Shown: positions 8,249-16,924 of the stretch, piece after piece
Position numbering within the stretch: the first letter of the stretch is position 1
Layout of the letters: every line of letters begins with the position of its first letter
Source: Paenibacillus macerans
GTDB lineage: Bacteria > Bacillota > Bacilli > Paenibacillales > Paenibacillaceae
Length of the DNA stretch: 64,000 bases
NCBI RefSeq assembly: GCF_900454495.1
Contig: NZ_UGSI01000001.1
Coordinates: 1,116,001 to 1,180,000 of the forward strand
Reading direction: 5' to 3'
Notes under the pieces: generated by a model
What the model saw: only the letters and a program-made list of their open reading frames with translations
Databases searched by the model: none
What the model was told of the DNA's origin: nothing
Program-made: the position numbers and the translations under genes

Positions 8249-9315
8249 GCCAGCCTTCGCTGCAGATTTCGCCCGAGCTTTTGCTGAAAATGTATGGACA
8301 CAGCGCGGAAGCGATCATTTTCTTCGACCGCGACAACGAAGTTATCGCCATGAATCCGACGGCGGAGCAATTGCTTGACCCGCGGATGTTCCGCCGGGGG
8401 AAACCGGACGGAAACAACGCCTTTTGCTTTGCCTGCCGGGGCTACACCAGCGAAGAGGAGCCGATGACCTGTTTGGATTGTTATTTGTCCAATCCGCTTA
8501 AAGATTTCAGCTCCTTCCAGCTTTATCTGGAAACGAAGGACCGGGGTCTCGTTCCGTATTCCGCCGCTTTCCACACGGTCGATGAACAGGCCGGCATCCG
8601 CGTTTTGATGCTGCGCGATCTGACGAATCATCTGCTGACTCAACAGACCTTGAACCGCAACACGATGACCAAAAGCATCATCAAGGCCCAGGAAGACGAG
8701 CGCAAACGGATTTCGCGCGAGCTGCACGACAGCGTGGCGCAAGAGCTCGTCAGTTCGCTTGTCGATCTGCGCGTGCTGAAATATTTGAACGTGCAGGAGG
8801 ATGCGCTGCAAAAAATCCGGCAGACCGAAGCCTCCTTGACCCGGCTGCTGGAGCAGATCCGCAATCTGTCCGTGGAGCTTCGTCCGGCGTCGCTGGACGA
8901 CCTTGGCCTGGAGGCGGCCTTCCGCTCCCATTTCAAATGGGTCGAGAAAAACTACGGGGTGGTCGTCCGTTTTAACGCGGAGCTGGGCGGACTGCGGTTC
9001 AATAACGAGGTCGAAACGGTCGTTTACCGGGTCTGCCAGGAATCGCTGCTCAACGCCTTAAAGTACGCCGATGTCGACGAAATCACCGTGCGGCTGTACA
9101 TCGCGGACCGCAAGCTGGAGCTGGTCGTCGAGGACCGGGGAAACGGCTTTGACGTCAATGCCAGAGACCCGAAGGGAACCGGCCTCGGCTTGTACGGGAT
9201 GAAAGAACGGGCCGAACTGGTAAACGGGGAGATTGTTATCACCTCGGAGCCGGGGAAGGGGACGACGGTGCTGCTCAAGGTTCCGGTCGGACCGGACGGA
9301 ACGGTCAGCCCCTGA
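8245..9315 (+). CDS. nreB: Oxygen-sensing histidine kinase NreB
   Basis: NreB is a cytoplasmic sensor kinase that carries an oxygen-labile [4Fe-4S] cluster in a PAS-like N-terminal domain; loss of the cluster in air stops autophosphorylation. Cys61, Cys64, Cys76 and Cys79 have the spacing C-X2-C-X11-C-X2-C, the same as in Staphylococcus carnosus NreB. The HisKA_3 dimerisation region around ISRELHDSVAQEL gives phospho-acceptor His161, and the ATPase domain has NALKYAD and a GTGLGLYGMKERA G-box. There is no membrane segment. The GTG start overlaps the nreA stop by 4 bp. Confidence 0.96.
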   Translation: MSQPSLQISPELLLKMYGHSAEAIIFFDRDNEVIAMNPTAEQLLDPRMFRRGKPDGNNAFCFACRGYTSEEEPMTCLDCYLSNPLKDFSSFQLYLETKDRGLVPYSAAFHTVDEQAGIRVLMLRDLTNHLLTQQTLNRNTMTKSIIKAQEDERKRISRELHDSVAQELVSSLVDLRVLKYLNVQEDALQKIRQTEASLTRLLEQIRNLSVELRPASLDDLGLEAAFRSHFKWVEKNYGVVVRFNAELGGLRFNNEVETVVYRVCQESLLNALKYADVDEITVRLYIADRKLELVVEDRGNGFDVNARDPKGTGLGLYGMKERAELVNGEIVITSEPGKGTTVLLKVPVGPDGTVSP

Positions 9316-9362
9316 CGGGGTAGTCTGCATAATAGAACGGAGTTGGAAGGGAGGAGCGGATC

Positions 9363-10010
9363 ATGAAGGTTGTCATTGCCGATGACCATGCCGTCGTCCG
9401 CAGCGGCTTTGCGATGATCATCAATTTTCAGGAAGACATGGAGGTCGTCGCGACGGCCGCCGACGGGATCGAAGCCTACAAAATGGTGGCGAAGCATCGG
9501 CCGGACATTCTGCTGATGGATCTCAGCATGCCTCCCGGCGAAAGCGGACTGATCGCCACCGCGAAGATCAACGAGGATTTTCCCGATACGAAAATCATTA
9601 TCCTGACCATGTATGACGATGAGGAATATCTGTTCCATGTGCTGAAAAACGGAGCCAAAGGTTATGTGCTGAAAAACGCTCCGGACGAACAGCTGGTCTC
9701 GGCGATCCGCATGGTGCATCAAGGCGGCGTTTACATCCACCCGAAGCTGGCCACCTCGCTTGTCCGCGAGTTCATCAACCAAAACCAGGAGGCGGACGAG
9801 AGCAGTCCCTACCGGATTTTATCCACCCGCGAGATCGAGATTTTGCCGCTGGTGGCCAAGGGCTACGGCAATAAGGAAATCGCCGAGATGCTGCATATTT
9901 CCGTAAAAACCGTCGAGGCGCATAAAGCGAAGCTGATGGAGAAGCTGAATTTAAAAACAAGGCCGGAGCTGGTGGAATACGCGCTCAAAAAGAAGCTGCT
10001 GGACTTTTAA
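9363..10010 (+). CDS. nreC: Nitrate/oxygen response regulator NreC
   Basis: NreC is a NarL/LuxR-type response regulator of 215 residues, phosphorylated by NreB. The receiver domain holds the acidic pair Asp7-Asp8, phospho-acceptor Asp53 in DILLMDLSMP, and a conserved Lys in KNGAKGY. The C-terminal LuxR helix-turn-helix covers LSTREIEILPLVAKGYGNKEIAEML and what follows. A GGGAGGAGCG ribosome site precedes the ATG. It should bind the two AGGGATTTCCCT palindromes at 1171 and 10099 and so activate both its own operon and narT. A terminator follows immediately. Confidence 0.95.
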   Translation: MKVVIADDHAVVRSGFAMIINFQEDMEVVATAADGIEAYKMVAKHRPDILLMDLSMPPGESGLIATAKINEDFPDTKIIILTMYDDEEYLFHVLKNGAKGYVLKNAPDEQLVSAIRMVHQGGVYIHPKLATSLVREFINQNQEADESSPYRILSTREIEILPLVAKGYGNKEIAEMLHISVKTVEAHKAKLMEKLNLKTRPELVEYALKKKLLDF

Positions 10011-10021
10011 TCCAAGCGCTT

Positions 10022-10057
10022 GCCCATAATCGTCGTTTGATGATTATGGGCTTTTTT
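10022..10057 (+). terminator. Rho-independent terminator of narGHJI-nreABC
   Basis: Perfect 10-bp stem GCCCATAATC (10022-10031) and GATTATGGGC (10042-10051) followed by six T. It separates the nar-nre transcript from narT, which has its own promoter. Confidence 0.92.
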
Positions 10058-10097
10058 GTGTCCAAACGGCCCGGTTAGGGAGTTCCGGAACGCAAGC

Positions 10098-10141
10098 GAG
10101 GGATTTCCCTATTTTAGCCGGGCGGTGATCTCCTCTACAAT
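10098..10141 (+). promoter_or_regulatory. NreC-box-like operator and -10 of narT
   Basis: GAGGGATTTCCCTA (10098-10111) contains the same AGGGATTTCCCT core as the nar promoter, and a -10-like TACAAT (10136-10141) is centred 34 bp downstream. The equal geometry at the two promoters suggests one activator, NreC, bound near the -35 region at both. Confidence 0.7.
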
Positions 10142-10196
10142 ACGGATTGGGGAATCCGATCGCAGTTCATTCAGTAATTTGGGAAAGGTGATCTAT

Positions 10197-11375
10197 TTGA
10201 TAAGAAAAGTTCAATTACCGCTGCAAACATTAAATCTTATCGTTGGTTTTGCCGTGTGGGTGATCATCTCTTCGCTCGTGTCGTTTATGGGCGAAGACAT
10301 CAACATCCCGCCCGACAAGGTGGCGATCATCACGGCGATTCCGGTCGTGCTTGGTTCTGTGCTTCGTATACCTATCGGTTATTACACCAACATCTTTGGG
10401 GCCCGGCTCGTCTTTTTGATCAGCTTCGTCTTGTTGCTGTTTCCGGTGTACTACATCAGCGAAGCGAAGTCATACGTCGATCTGATCATCGGCGGGTTGT
10501 TCCTCGGGATCGGCGGGGCCGTATTTTCCGTCGGCGTTACGTCGCTGCCGAAATATTACCCCAAAGAGCGCCATGGCTTGGTGAACGGCGTATACGGATT
10601 GGGGAATCTGGGAACGGCCGTCACCTCTTTTTCGGCGCCCGTCGTCGCTACGCAAATCGGCTGGTCGATGACCGTGAAGCTGTATCTGGTTTTGCTGTTG
10701 GTGTTTGCGGCATTGAATTTTCTCCTTGGCGACCGCAAGGAAGTCAAAGTGAAAACGTCGATGCTGGAACAGATCAAAGGCGTCTACAAAAACGAAAAGC
10801 TGTGGCTGTTTTCGCTGCTCTATTTCATTACCTTTGGCTCGTTTGTCGCTTTTACCGTGTATTTGCCGAATTTCCTCGTCACGAATTTCGACCTTAGCAA
10901 GGTTGACGCGGGGATGCGGACGGCCGGCTTCATCGCGCTCGCTACGTTCATGCGCCCGGTTGGCGGTTGGCTGGCGGACCGCTTCAACGCGCTGTATCTG
11001 CTGGTCGGGGTCTTTACGGCCTTTACCGTGGCCGCGATCGTGTTGGCCTTCTCGCCGACGTTCACCTTATATACCGTCGGTTGCCTCGTTATCGCGATCG
11101 CCGCGGGAATCGGGAACGGGGTGATCTTTAAGCTGGTGCCGCAGTATTTCAACAAGCAGGCCGGAATCGTCAACGGGATCGTTTCGATGATGGGCGGACT
11201 CGGCGGATTTTTCCCGCCGCTGCTGTTATCTTATATCCATTCGGTGACCGGGCAGTATTCGATCGGATTTATGCTGCTGTCGCAGGTGGCGCTGGCCAGC
11301 GTGATCCTCGTTCTTTGGATGCTCTACCATGACAAGGCGAGCTTGCCGGCGAAGACGTCCAATATCAGCAATTAA
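10197..11375 (+). CDS. narT: Nitrate/nitrite MFS transporter
   Basis: A 12-helix major facilitator of the nitrate/nitrite porter family (NarK/NarT), supplying nitrate to the cytoplasmic reductase and/or exporting nitrite. The start is taken as TTG at 10197, behind GGGAAAGGTG, because the upstream extension lies in the promoter and a 392-residue product fits the family. Landmarks include GGLFLGIGGAVFSVG and, in the second half, GIGNGVIFKLVPQYF and GIVSMMGGLGGFFPP, which resemble the two nitrate-signature motifs. It is transcribed separately from nar-nre but shares their palindrome. Which substrate and direction dominate cannot be told from sequence. Confidence 0.9.
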   Translation: MIRKVQLPLQTLNLIVGFAVWVIISSLVSFMGEDINIPPDKVAIITAIPVVLGSVLRIPIGYYTNIFGARLVFLISFVLLLFPVYYISEAKSYVDLIIGGLFLGIGGAVFSVGVTSLPKYYPKERHGLVNGVYGLGNLGTAVTSFSAPVVATQIGWSMTVKLYLVLLLVFAALNFLLGDRKEVKVKTSMLEQIKGVYKNEKLWLFSLLYFITFGSFVAFTVYLPNFLVTNFDLSKVDAGMRTAGFIALATFMRPVGGWLADRFNALYLLVGVFTAFTVAAIVLAFSPTFTLYTVGCLVIAIAAGIGNGVIFKLVPQYFNKQAGIVNGIVSMMGGLGGFFPPLLLSYIHSVTGQYSIGFMLLSQVALASVILVLWMLYHDKASLPAKTSNISN

Positions 11376-11395
11376 AGCTAGCCGTTTTCATGAAA

Positions 11396-11434
11396 ACAGC
11401 CTTGGCCGGTAGTTAATCATCGGGCCAAGGCTGT
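11396..11434. terminator. Bidirectional terminator between narT and comA
   Basis: Perfect 12-bp stem ACAGCCTTGGCC (11396-11407) and GGCCAAGGCTGT (11423-11434). On the minus strand it is followed by TTTTC; on the plus strand by a weak AT-rich tail. It lies between convergent genes. Confidence 0.75.
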
Positions 11435-11452
11435 ATTATGTTTAGCGGCGGT

Positions 11453-12316
11453 TCAGATCACGTAGAAACATTCCTTTGCCTCCGTCCGCTTAACGCCGAA
11501 TTCAAAGGTGTCCTGACGCAGTCCCCGGCGCATCGTTTCAAGCGATAAAATATCCGCCGGAGGGATATTCCCCAGGTGTACGTCCGAACCGAATTTCCGC
11601 AGCAGCAGCACTTGTTGATGCTTCAGCGGCGCTTCCCACATCAGCCTGCGGGAATCGGGGACAAATTCGAGGATATTGTCGACAATCTCCATGCGGCAAT
11701 CGCCCTTTTCATCGAAAATGCCGACGCCGCATCCCGACTCGCGGGCCTCTACGGTCATCAGCTCGGCGCCGGCCTCCAGATCGGCTTCTTGAGTCTCCGC
11801 CAGATGTGTGGCATCGATAAGCGACCCGGACAGCTTTTTGCCGAATTCCGTAACGACCTTAAGACCGTGTTTTTTGCCTTCCTGAATCAGCTCGGTGCGT
11901 TTTTTGCGCGGAAGCTCGATCGTTCCGTCGGACACCTCAATCCCGTTGAAGCCGAGGCTGCAGACCGCGTCAAAGAAAGCCGGAACGGCATCTTGCTGAA
12001 CGGCCGTTTCCAGCAGCGTACCGCCGGGCATCACCATCAGGCCGTGCCGTTTGGCCAAATTGATCTTGTACAGCAGCAGCTCCGTGCTGTACAGCGGGGA
12101 TGTGCCAAAGCCAAACTTGACGCAATCGACATAGGGGGAACCCAGTTCGATAAAATCGGCAAACGCATTTCTGCCCAAGCCTTTGTCGATGATCATTGTG
12201 AGGCCGCGGCTTAACGCCTCCAAGGGTTGACGGTTGCCCTCGCTAGGGGCTTGACGGCGCAGTCCGCTCGGGTCTCTTAGCTCGGGGGGCCAAACTGCAC
12301 GCAACGTACTATTCAT
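11453..12316 (-). CDS. comA: Phosphosulfolactate synthase (ComA family)
   Basis: A 287-residue protein of the ComA family, which adds sulfite to phosphoenolpyruvate to give 2-phospho-3-sulfolactate. In methanogens this starts coenzyme M synthesis; in Bacillus the homologue is linked to spore sulfolactate. Family stretches include DCVKFGFGTSPLY, MVMPGGTLLE, GFNGIEVSDGTIELP, GLKVVTEFGKKL and MTVEARESG. The start is the ATG at 12316, which has GAGGAG directly upstream; an ATG five codons earlier overlaps that ribosome site. An MFS gene lies upstream on the same strand, and the next enzyme of the pathway (13882) is divergent. Sulfolactate as the end product is inference. Confidence 0.88.
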   Translation of the reverse strand: MNSTLRAVWPPELRDPSGLRRQAPSEGNRQPLEALSRGLTMIIDKGLGRNAFADFIELGSPYVDCVKFGFGTSPLYSTELLLYKINLAKRHGLMVMPGGTLLETAVQQDAVPAFFDAVCSLGFNGIEVSDGTIELPRKKRTELIQEGKKHGLKVVTEFGKKLSGSLIDATHLAETQEADLEAGAELMTVEARESGCGVGIFDEKGDCRMEIVDNILEFVPDSRRLMWEAPLKHQQVLLLRKFGSDVHLGNIPPADILSLETMRRGLRQDTFEFGVKRTEAKECFYVI

Positions 12317-12425
12317 CTGGAATCTCCTCATTTCTTTAAACTTAGCTTTTGATCCAATGTCTTAGGCATCATATGCGTTTGCCCCCCGGCAGGTGCCCAT
12401 CTTTTGGTAAAAACGAATCGCTGGC

Positions 12426-13730
12426 TTAGCTGACTTTACGAGGCGGCCGGATCAGGAAAAAGACCAGCCCCAGCGTAATCAAAGACAGGACCGAGACGGA
12501 AATAAACACCAGATAATCCGACTTGTCCATCATCCAACCGAATAAGGGCGGACCGAAAGCGACACCTAGAAACCGCAGGCTGTTGTACAGGGATGTGATC
12601 ATGCCCCGTTCGCTTTTTTGCACCGCCCCGGTAATGATCGTATTTAAACAGGGCAGGAGCAGTCCGGTACCGATGCTGCTGACCGTAAGCAGTCCGATAA
12701 ACACATACATGTTTTTGAAGAAAAAAATCGTGGCCCCAAGCGCCAGCGTCATCAACAGCAGCCCGATGTTCATAAGCCAGCGCATCAACGTGCCTTTTTT
12801 CTTGATCAGGCTCCCGGTCGTATAGGATGTAATGACCATCCCAAGCAGAGGAATGGCCAAAATCAAGCCTTTGACGACCCCGTCGATGTTATAGGGCGGA
12901 TCCTCCAAAATATTGGACAAATAAAACAGCACGCCGAACAAAATGAACAGTCCCAACGACCCGGCAAAAAAACAGGTGATCAGCCAGCTGCCTTTTTTGC
13001 TGAAAACTTCCCCGATTTTGTGAATGTATTTCCCCAGCTCCTGCTTCTGCTCGTGTTTGGGTTCTTTAATCAAAAACAAGACAGCAAGCAAGGATATGAG
13101 ACAAAACGCGGGAAACGCGAAAAACGAAGCGTACCAGACGATCAAAACGAGCAGGGAGCCGATGATCGGACTAAGCACTTTTCCCGTGCCGTTGGAGGCC
13201 TCAATCAGCCCCAGCGCTTTACTTTCCGTACCGCCCTTGTAGAGATCGCCAACCAGGGCCATCGCGATGGGCGCGGTCCCGGCGGCCGCCATGCCCTGGA
13301 TCGCTCGGGCGGCAATAATTACCCCGTAGGAGTCCCAAATCGCTCCGAAGCCGGCGAGTACGCCCGCTCCGCCGTAAACGATCAAAGCGGGGACGATGAT
13401 CATTTTCCGCCCAAACTGGTCGGACAAATAGCCGATCACCGGAATGAACAGGGCGGCGGCCAAAGAAAAAATCGAGATGACCAAGCTGCTTTGAAATTTG
13501 CTGATCCCGAGCTGCCGCTGCATTTCGGGAAGCACGGGCACCAGCATGGAGTTGCCGAACACCTGCACGATCGGTATGGTGGCGATGGCGATAAATTCCC
13601 AAATGCGCCCTTTGGACTCACTGCCGGATTTCTCCTCGGCTTCCTCGGCCTCTTTTGATTTGCGGCCTGGAGCAAGGCGTATATCGCTTTCAAACGAAAT
13701 ATTCAGCTTGCGTGATTTGGTCTTTTCCAT
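12426..13730 (-). CDS. MFS transporter, 12-14 helix exporter type
   Basis: A 434-residue major facilitator resembling drug or small-molecule exporters of the TetA/Bcr type. The long hydrophilic N-terminus (about 45 residues, rich in Lys and Glu) precedes the first helix. Motif A-like GYLSDQFGRKMII and the antiporter-like stretch GPPLFGWMMD are present. The start is the ATG at 13730 behind TGAGGAGC; a longer frame begins at 13799 but has no ribosome site. It sits between comA and comB homologues, so sulfolactate or a related organosulfonate is a tempting substrate, but nothing in the protein itself proves this; multidrug export is the alternative. Confidence 0.8.
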   Translation of the reverse strand: MEKTKSRKLNISFESDIRLAPGRKSKEAEEAEEKSGSESKGRIWEFIAIATIPIVQVFGNSMLVPVLPEMQRQLGISKFQSSLVISIFSLAAALFIPVIGYLSDQFGRKMIIVPALIVYGGAGVLAGFGAIWDSYGVIIAARAIQGMAAAGTAPIAMALVGDLYKGGTESKALGLIEASNGTGKVLSPIIGSLLVLIVWYASFFAFPAFCLISLLAVLFLIKEPKHEQKQELGKYIHKIGEVFSKKGSWLITCFFAGSLGLFILFGVLFYLSNILEDPPYNIDGVVKGLILAIPLLGMVITSYTTGSLIKKKGTLMRWLMNIGLLLMTLALGATIFFFKNMYVFIGLLTVSSIGTGLLLPCLNTIITGAVQKSERGMITSLYNSLRFLGVAFGPPLFGWMMDKSDYLVFISVSVLSLITLGLVFFLIRPPRKVS

Positions 13731-13881
13731 GTGTATTAGCTCCTCAGATCGGCAAAATGTAAACACATAATTAACAAGTTCATTATTTGTTATTCTCATG
13801 GAAGGTATTCATTTAGGGTCCGTTGCACCATTTAAGCCGGGTTGGGCATAAGCTGATAATGCTCGGGAAGAAGGGAGGAAC

Positions 13882-14580
13882 ATGTTGAATATCGAGATTA
13901 TGCAGGGGGGCGGCAAGATGCCCGCAGCTTCGGATATCAACGTGGTGATTGACGTCATACGGGCATTTACGGTTGCTCATCAGGCGTTCATTCATGGCAT
14001 TAAAGGCATCTTTCTCGCGGCAACGCCGGAGGAAGCTTTTTGTTTGAAAAAGGAGAACGAGGGATGTCTTCTGGCGGGAGAGGAAAAAGGGCTGCTCATC
14101 AACGGCTTTGATCTTGACAACTCCCCGGCGCGAATACGGCGGGCGGATCTTCGGGGGAAGTTTTTGGTCCAGAAAACGACCAATGGCGTGAAGGCGACGT
14201 TAAACGCTCTAAACGCCGAGCATGTTTTGGTAACGGGGTTTTCGAACGCCCGGACGACAGCGGAGTATATCAAAGCAAGATGGCTTAAGTCCCACCCCTC
14301 CATCACGATCAACATCATCGCCTCACATCCCACGGGGGACGATGACCTGGCCTGCGCGGAGTACATTTCCGGCATTCTTCGCGGCACCTTCGCTCCTTCG
14401 GCGGAGGAAACCAGGCTAAGGATACTTGGCTCGGAAGCGGCCCAAAAATTTTACGATCCCGGCAAGCCGGATTTTTTGCCTGAAGACATGGAATTTTGCA
14501 GCGCGGAGCTGCGCTCGGATTTCGTGATGGCGGTGAACCGCTTAAACCGCATTCCTTTCGTGGAAAAAGTGATAGTTTGA
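13882..14580 (+). CDS. comB: 2-phosphosulfolactate phosphatase (ComB family)
   Basis: A 232-residue ComB-family phosphatase, expected to remove phosphate from 2-phospho-3-sulfolactate to give sulfolactate in a Mg2+-dependent reaction. Family features are the N-terminal NVVIDVIRAFTVA, the central LDNSPARI, QKTTNGVKAT and GFSNARTTAEYI, and the GDDDLACAEYISGIL segment. A GGGAGGAAC ribosome site precedes the ATG. It is divergent from the MFS-comA pair, so all three genes share one regulatory gap (13731-13881). A CATA near 13845 could belong to a late-sporulation promoter, but the match is too weak to call. Confidence 0.9.
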   Translation: MLNIEIMQGGGKMPAASDINVVIDVIRAFTVAHQAFIHGIKGIFLAATPEEAFCLKKENEGCLLAGEEKGLLINGFDLDNSPARIRRADLRGKFLVQKTTNGVKATLNALNAEHVLVTGFSNARTTAEYIKARWLKSHPSITINIIASHPTGDDDLACAEYISGILRGTFAPSAEETRLRILGSEAAQKFYDPGKPDFLPEDMEFCSAELRSDFVMAVNRLNRIPFVEKVIV

Positions 14581-14588
14581 ATAAGAAG

Positions 14589-14632
14589 GAGAATAACGAT
14601 TTTTCGGGAGGTCTGGTTCCATCGTTATTCTC
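14589..14632. terminator. Terminator between comB and the DUF3231 gene
   Basis: Perfect 12-bp stem GAGAATAACGAT (14589-14600) and ATCGTTATTCTC (14621-14632), followed on the plus strand by TTTCGCTTTTT. It lies between convergent genes and may serve both. Confidence 0.85.
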
Positions 14633-14654
14633 TTTCGCTTTTTGCCTCCGTTTG

Positions 14655-15161
14655 TTATTCCGGCTTTTTGACGAGCAATGGGGGAGGGACAAGCCAGCCC
14701 TTTTCTTTGTTTAAGCGAAGAATTCGCAGGCCGAATCCGGTTTTGGCCACATGGTATTTGGCAAATAAGGCGGCGATATCCTCACGGATGGACATGCCCA
14801 TCGCGGAACTGCATCCCGCGAGACCCGCCGCATTGTCCATGGCGAGCTTTGCGCCGATTTCCGGATCGGCAAACCGGGCCCCGGCCGGGATATCCTCCAG
14901 CTTGGCTTCCGGGCGTTCCGGCAGCATGGGAGGCGGTGTAATCCCTGCTTCGCTTAACAGCTTGTCGAACTCTTTGATTTCCAGCTTGGCTTGATCGATC
15001 AAATCGCCAAGCAATTCTTTCAGCTCCTTATCGCCGGCATGATAAGTAAACGCTTGATAACACGACAGTATCATCTTCGCTCCCATGGAGCTTTCCCAAA
15101 TCGTAAATATTTCTCCGTAATGCATCGGTTCATTTTTCGGATTTCCATCCAACACGCCCAT
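14655..15161 (-). CDS. DUF3231 family protein, single-unit form
   Basis: A 168-residue protein of the DUF3231 family, a helical family placed among ferritin-like folds and common in Bacillales, of unknown function. Typical family members are about twice this length because the unit is duplicated; this one holds a single unit. Visible features are HYGEIFTIWESSMGAKMI near the N-terminus, a helical middle, a Pro-rich PPPMLPERPE turn, and FAKYHVAKTGFGLRILRLNKEKGWLVPPP at the end. It is divergent from the sigma factor gene at 15283. No catalytic role can be assigned. Confidence 0.75.
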   Translation of the reverse strand: MGVLDGNPKNEPMHYGEIFTIWESSMGAKMILSCYQAFTYHAGDKELKELLGDLIDQAKLEIKEFDKLLSEAGITPPPMLPERPEAKLEDIPAGARFADPEIGAKLAMDNAAGLAGCSSAMGMSIREDIAALFAKYHVAKTGFGLRILRLNKEKGWLVPPPLLVKKPE

Positions 15162-15282
15162 TGTGCAGTCTCCTTAAATTTATTTTTTGGTTAAACAGGG
15201 CTATTATGCCCAATTGCCGCAAAATCTTTTTTTGATCGAAGGCACTTTTGGTTTGCTTCATGTGTTATAAACATAGAAAGCC

Positions 15283-15912
15283 ATGGAGGTGAGCAAAACG
15301 TTACAGGAACCTAAACCGCCGGAAAGCTTGCGGGATCCCGGGCAAATTGAAGACATTGTCCAGCGGATTCAGCAAGGAGAACGGGAAGAGTTTGCGCTGA
15401 TCGTTCAGGCGTTTCAGCAGCCGATTTTTCGCTACTGCTGCCGTCTGCTCGGCAACCGGCAAGACGCCGAGGATGCCGTACAGGATGTTTTGTTCAAGGC
15501 GTATCAGTCCATAGGGCGGTACAAGCCTGCGGCCAGCTTCTCGTCTTGGTTATACAGAATCGCTTGCAACCATTGTCTGAATCTATTGCGCAGACGCCGG
15601 CTGCAGAGCCGGATCATGCGTATTTTCAAACCGGAGACCGCCGCCGGGAGCCCGGAACAGAAAATGGAGGAGAGCTTGTACAGTGAAACCTTGCAAGCGG
15701 CGCTTATGAAGTTGTCGCTGGAAGAGCGGAATATGCTGGTGCTGCGGGTTTTTGAACAGCTTAGCTATCAGGAGATGAGCGAGATCCTGCAGGTTAGCCC
15801 CAATGCCTTGAACAAGCGGATGAAGAAGACGATGAACAAAATGAAGGCCTGCATAGAGCATAAGGAGGAGATGGAATGCAATACGGAGTCGGTGATGAGT
15901 ACGAAAATATAA
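15283..15912 (+). CDS. ECF-type RNA polymerase sigma factor
   Basis: A 209-residue sigma-70 family factor of the extracytoplasmic-function type. Region 2 covers the stretch from FALIVQAFQQ through NRQDAEDAVQDVLFKAYQ to FSSWLYRIACNHCLNLLRRR. Region 4 covers LEERNMLVLRVFEQLSYQEMSEIL and the helix-turn-helix behind it. The ATG at 15283 lacks a clear ribosome site, and GGAGGTG lies inside the first codons, so an alternative start slightly downstream is possible. The next gene overlaps its end by 37 bp and encodes a one-helix membrane protein, the usual arrangement of a sigma factor and its membrane anti-sigma partner. The inducing signal is unknown. Confidence 0.9.
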   Translation: MEVSKTLQEPKPPESLRDPGQIEDIVQRIQQGEREEFALIVQAFQQPIFRYCCRLLGNRQDAEDAVQDVLFKAYQSIGRYKPAASFSSWLYRIACNHCLNLLRRRRLQSRIMRIFKPETAAGSPEQKMEESLYSETLQAALMKLSLEERNMLVLRVFEQLSYQEMSEILQVSPNALNKRMKKTMNKMKACIEHKEEMECNTESVMSTKI

Positions 15913-16838
15913 TTCAAGAGGCAGTGCCCGCGAAAAATTTGCCGGAAATTGAGGTCACGGAGCGGGTGATGCGCCGCATTCGCGAGTCCGCAGGGAAAGC
16001 GCCGAACAACCGCAGCCGCTGGTTTAGCCGCACCGGCGCCTTAACGGCCGCGTTAATGCTGCTGTTTATCTCCCTAACGGCTTATGCCGCTTCCGAATGG
16101 ATTCAAATCCGCAATGCGGCGGGAGAGATTAAAGTACAATATGCCGCGCCGGATCTAACAAGGGAGCAGGGTTCCTATGACAAATTTGAGCATAAAGCGC
16201 TGAAACTTGCCAAACCGGGCGAATTGATCGCTTATTATGTGAAAAGCGACAAGGCCGCAGATGACCCTGGCGCCAAGGAACAGCTGCAGTTCGCTTACAA
16301 GGAGCGCCGGATCACCGACTACGCTGCTTTTTTGGCGGAAATGAAAAGAACGGGGGCTCCGCTGCTGCCCGAAACGGTAGCGGGATATCCTTTTGAATAC
16401 GGAGGGGTAAGTGCGCATATTCCTATCGATGCGGAAATAAAGAACTCTGAGGTATTTGCGCAAACACTGAAGGAACTGAAAGCTAAAGTCGAAACCTCAA
16501 GCGGGACCCGCTTTGCCGCAAAAGTAATTCCGTGGACGGAGCCTGGTGCTGTGCATGGGAAATATACGCTGGATACCGCTCATATTGAAATCAGCGCCGT
16601 TATGCTTCGCGGCGGAAAGCTTACCCAGGAGCAGGAAGACAAGGCAGGGCTGATTTCGGTGGAAGGCAGGAACCTTGTTTATAACGATGTGAAAAAAGAG
16701 AATAGAAGCTATCATTACCTTACGTGGTACAACGAACAGCAGGATGCTTACTATCTCTTATCCACTTTCGGCGGGCACGCGCTAACCAAGGAACAGCTCG
16801 TGAAGTTGGCCGGGGAATTATTTCGGGGCGGGCTTTGA
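15876..16838 (+). CDS. Probable membrane anti-sigma factor
   Basis: A 320-residue protein with a 50-residue cytoplasmic N-terminus, one membrane helix at about residues 53-71 (GALTAALMLLFISLTAYAA), and a large outer domain resembling DUF4367-type sensor domains. The arrangement and the 37-bp overlap with the upstream sigma gene suggest that it holds that factor at the membrane until a signal is received. There is no HCCC zinc motif in the N-terminus, so it is not a classic zinc-finger anti-sigma protein. AAGGAGGAG precedes its ATG. Partner and role are inferred from synteny and topology. Confidence 0.7.
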   Translation: MQYGVGDEYENIIQEAVPAKNLPEIEVTERVMRRIRESAGKAPNNRSRWFSRTGALTAALMLLFISLTAYAASEWIQIRNAAGEIKVQYAAPDLTREQGSYDKFEHKALKLAKPGELIAYYVKSDKAADDPGAKEQLQFAYKERRITDYAAFLAEMKRTGAPLLPETVAGYPFEYGGVSAHIPIDAEIKNSEVFAQTLKELKAKVETSSGTRFAAKVIPWTEPGAVHGKYTLDTAHIEISAVMLRGGKLTQEQEDKAGLISVEGRNLVYNDVKKENRSYHYLTWYNEQQDAYYLLSTFGGHALTKEQLVKLAGELFRGGL

Positions 16839-16924
16839 AAAAATTCAAATGGGGGAGTTGGTGGGTACGAGGGTCGATTTGATAAAACCGGCTGCTTGGA
16901 ACGGAGACGAACCGTCGCCCCTCG

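Noticed and set aside
10056..10196. N-terminal extension of narT to 10056
   Set aside because: It would be read through the terminator tail and the NreC-like operator, and it lacks a ribosome site; TTG at 10197 gives the normal length.
11383..11396. GTTTTCATGAAAAC palindrome as an operator
   Set aside because: It lies between convergent gene ends next to a terminator, not at a promoter.
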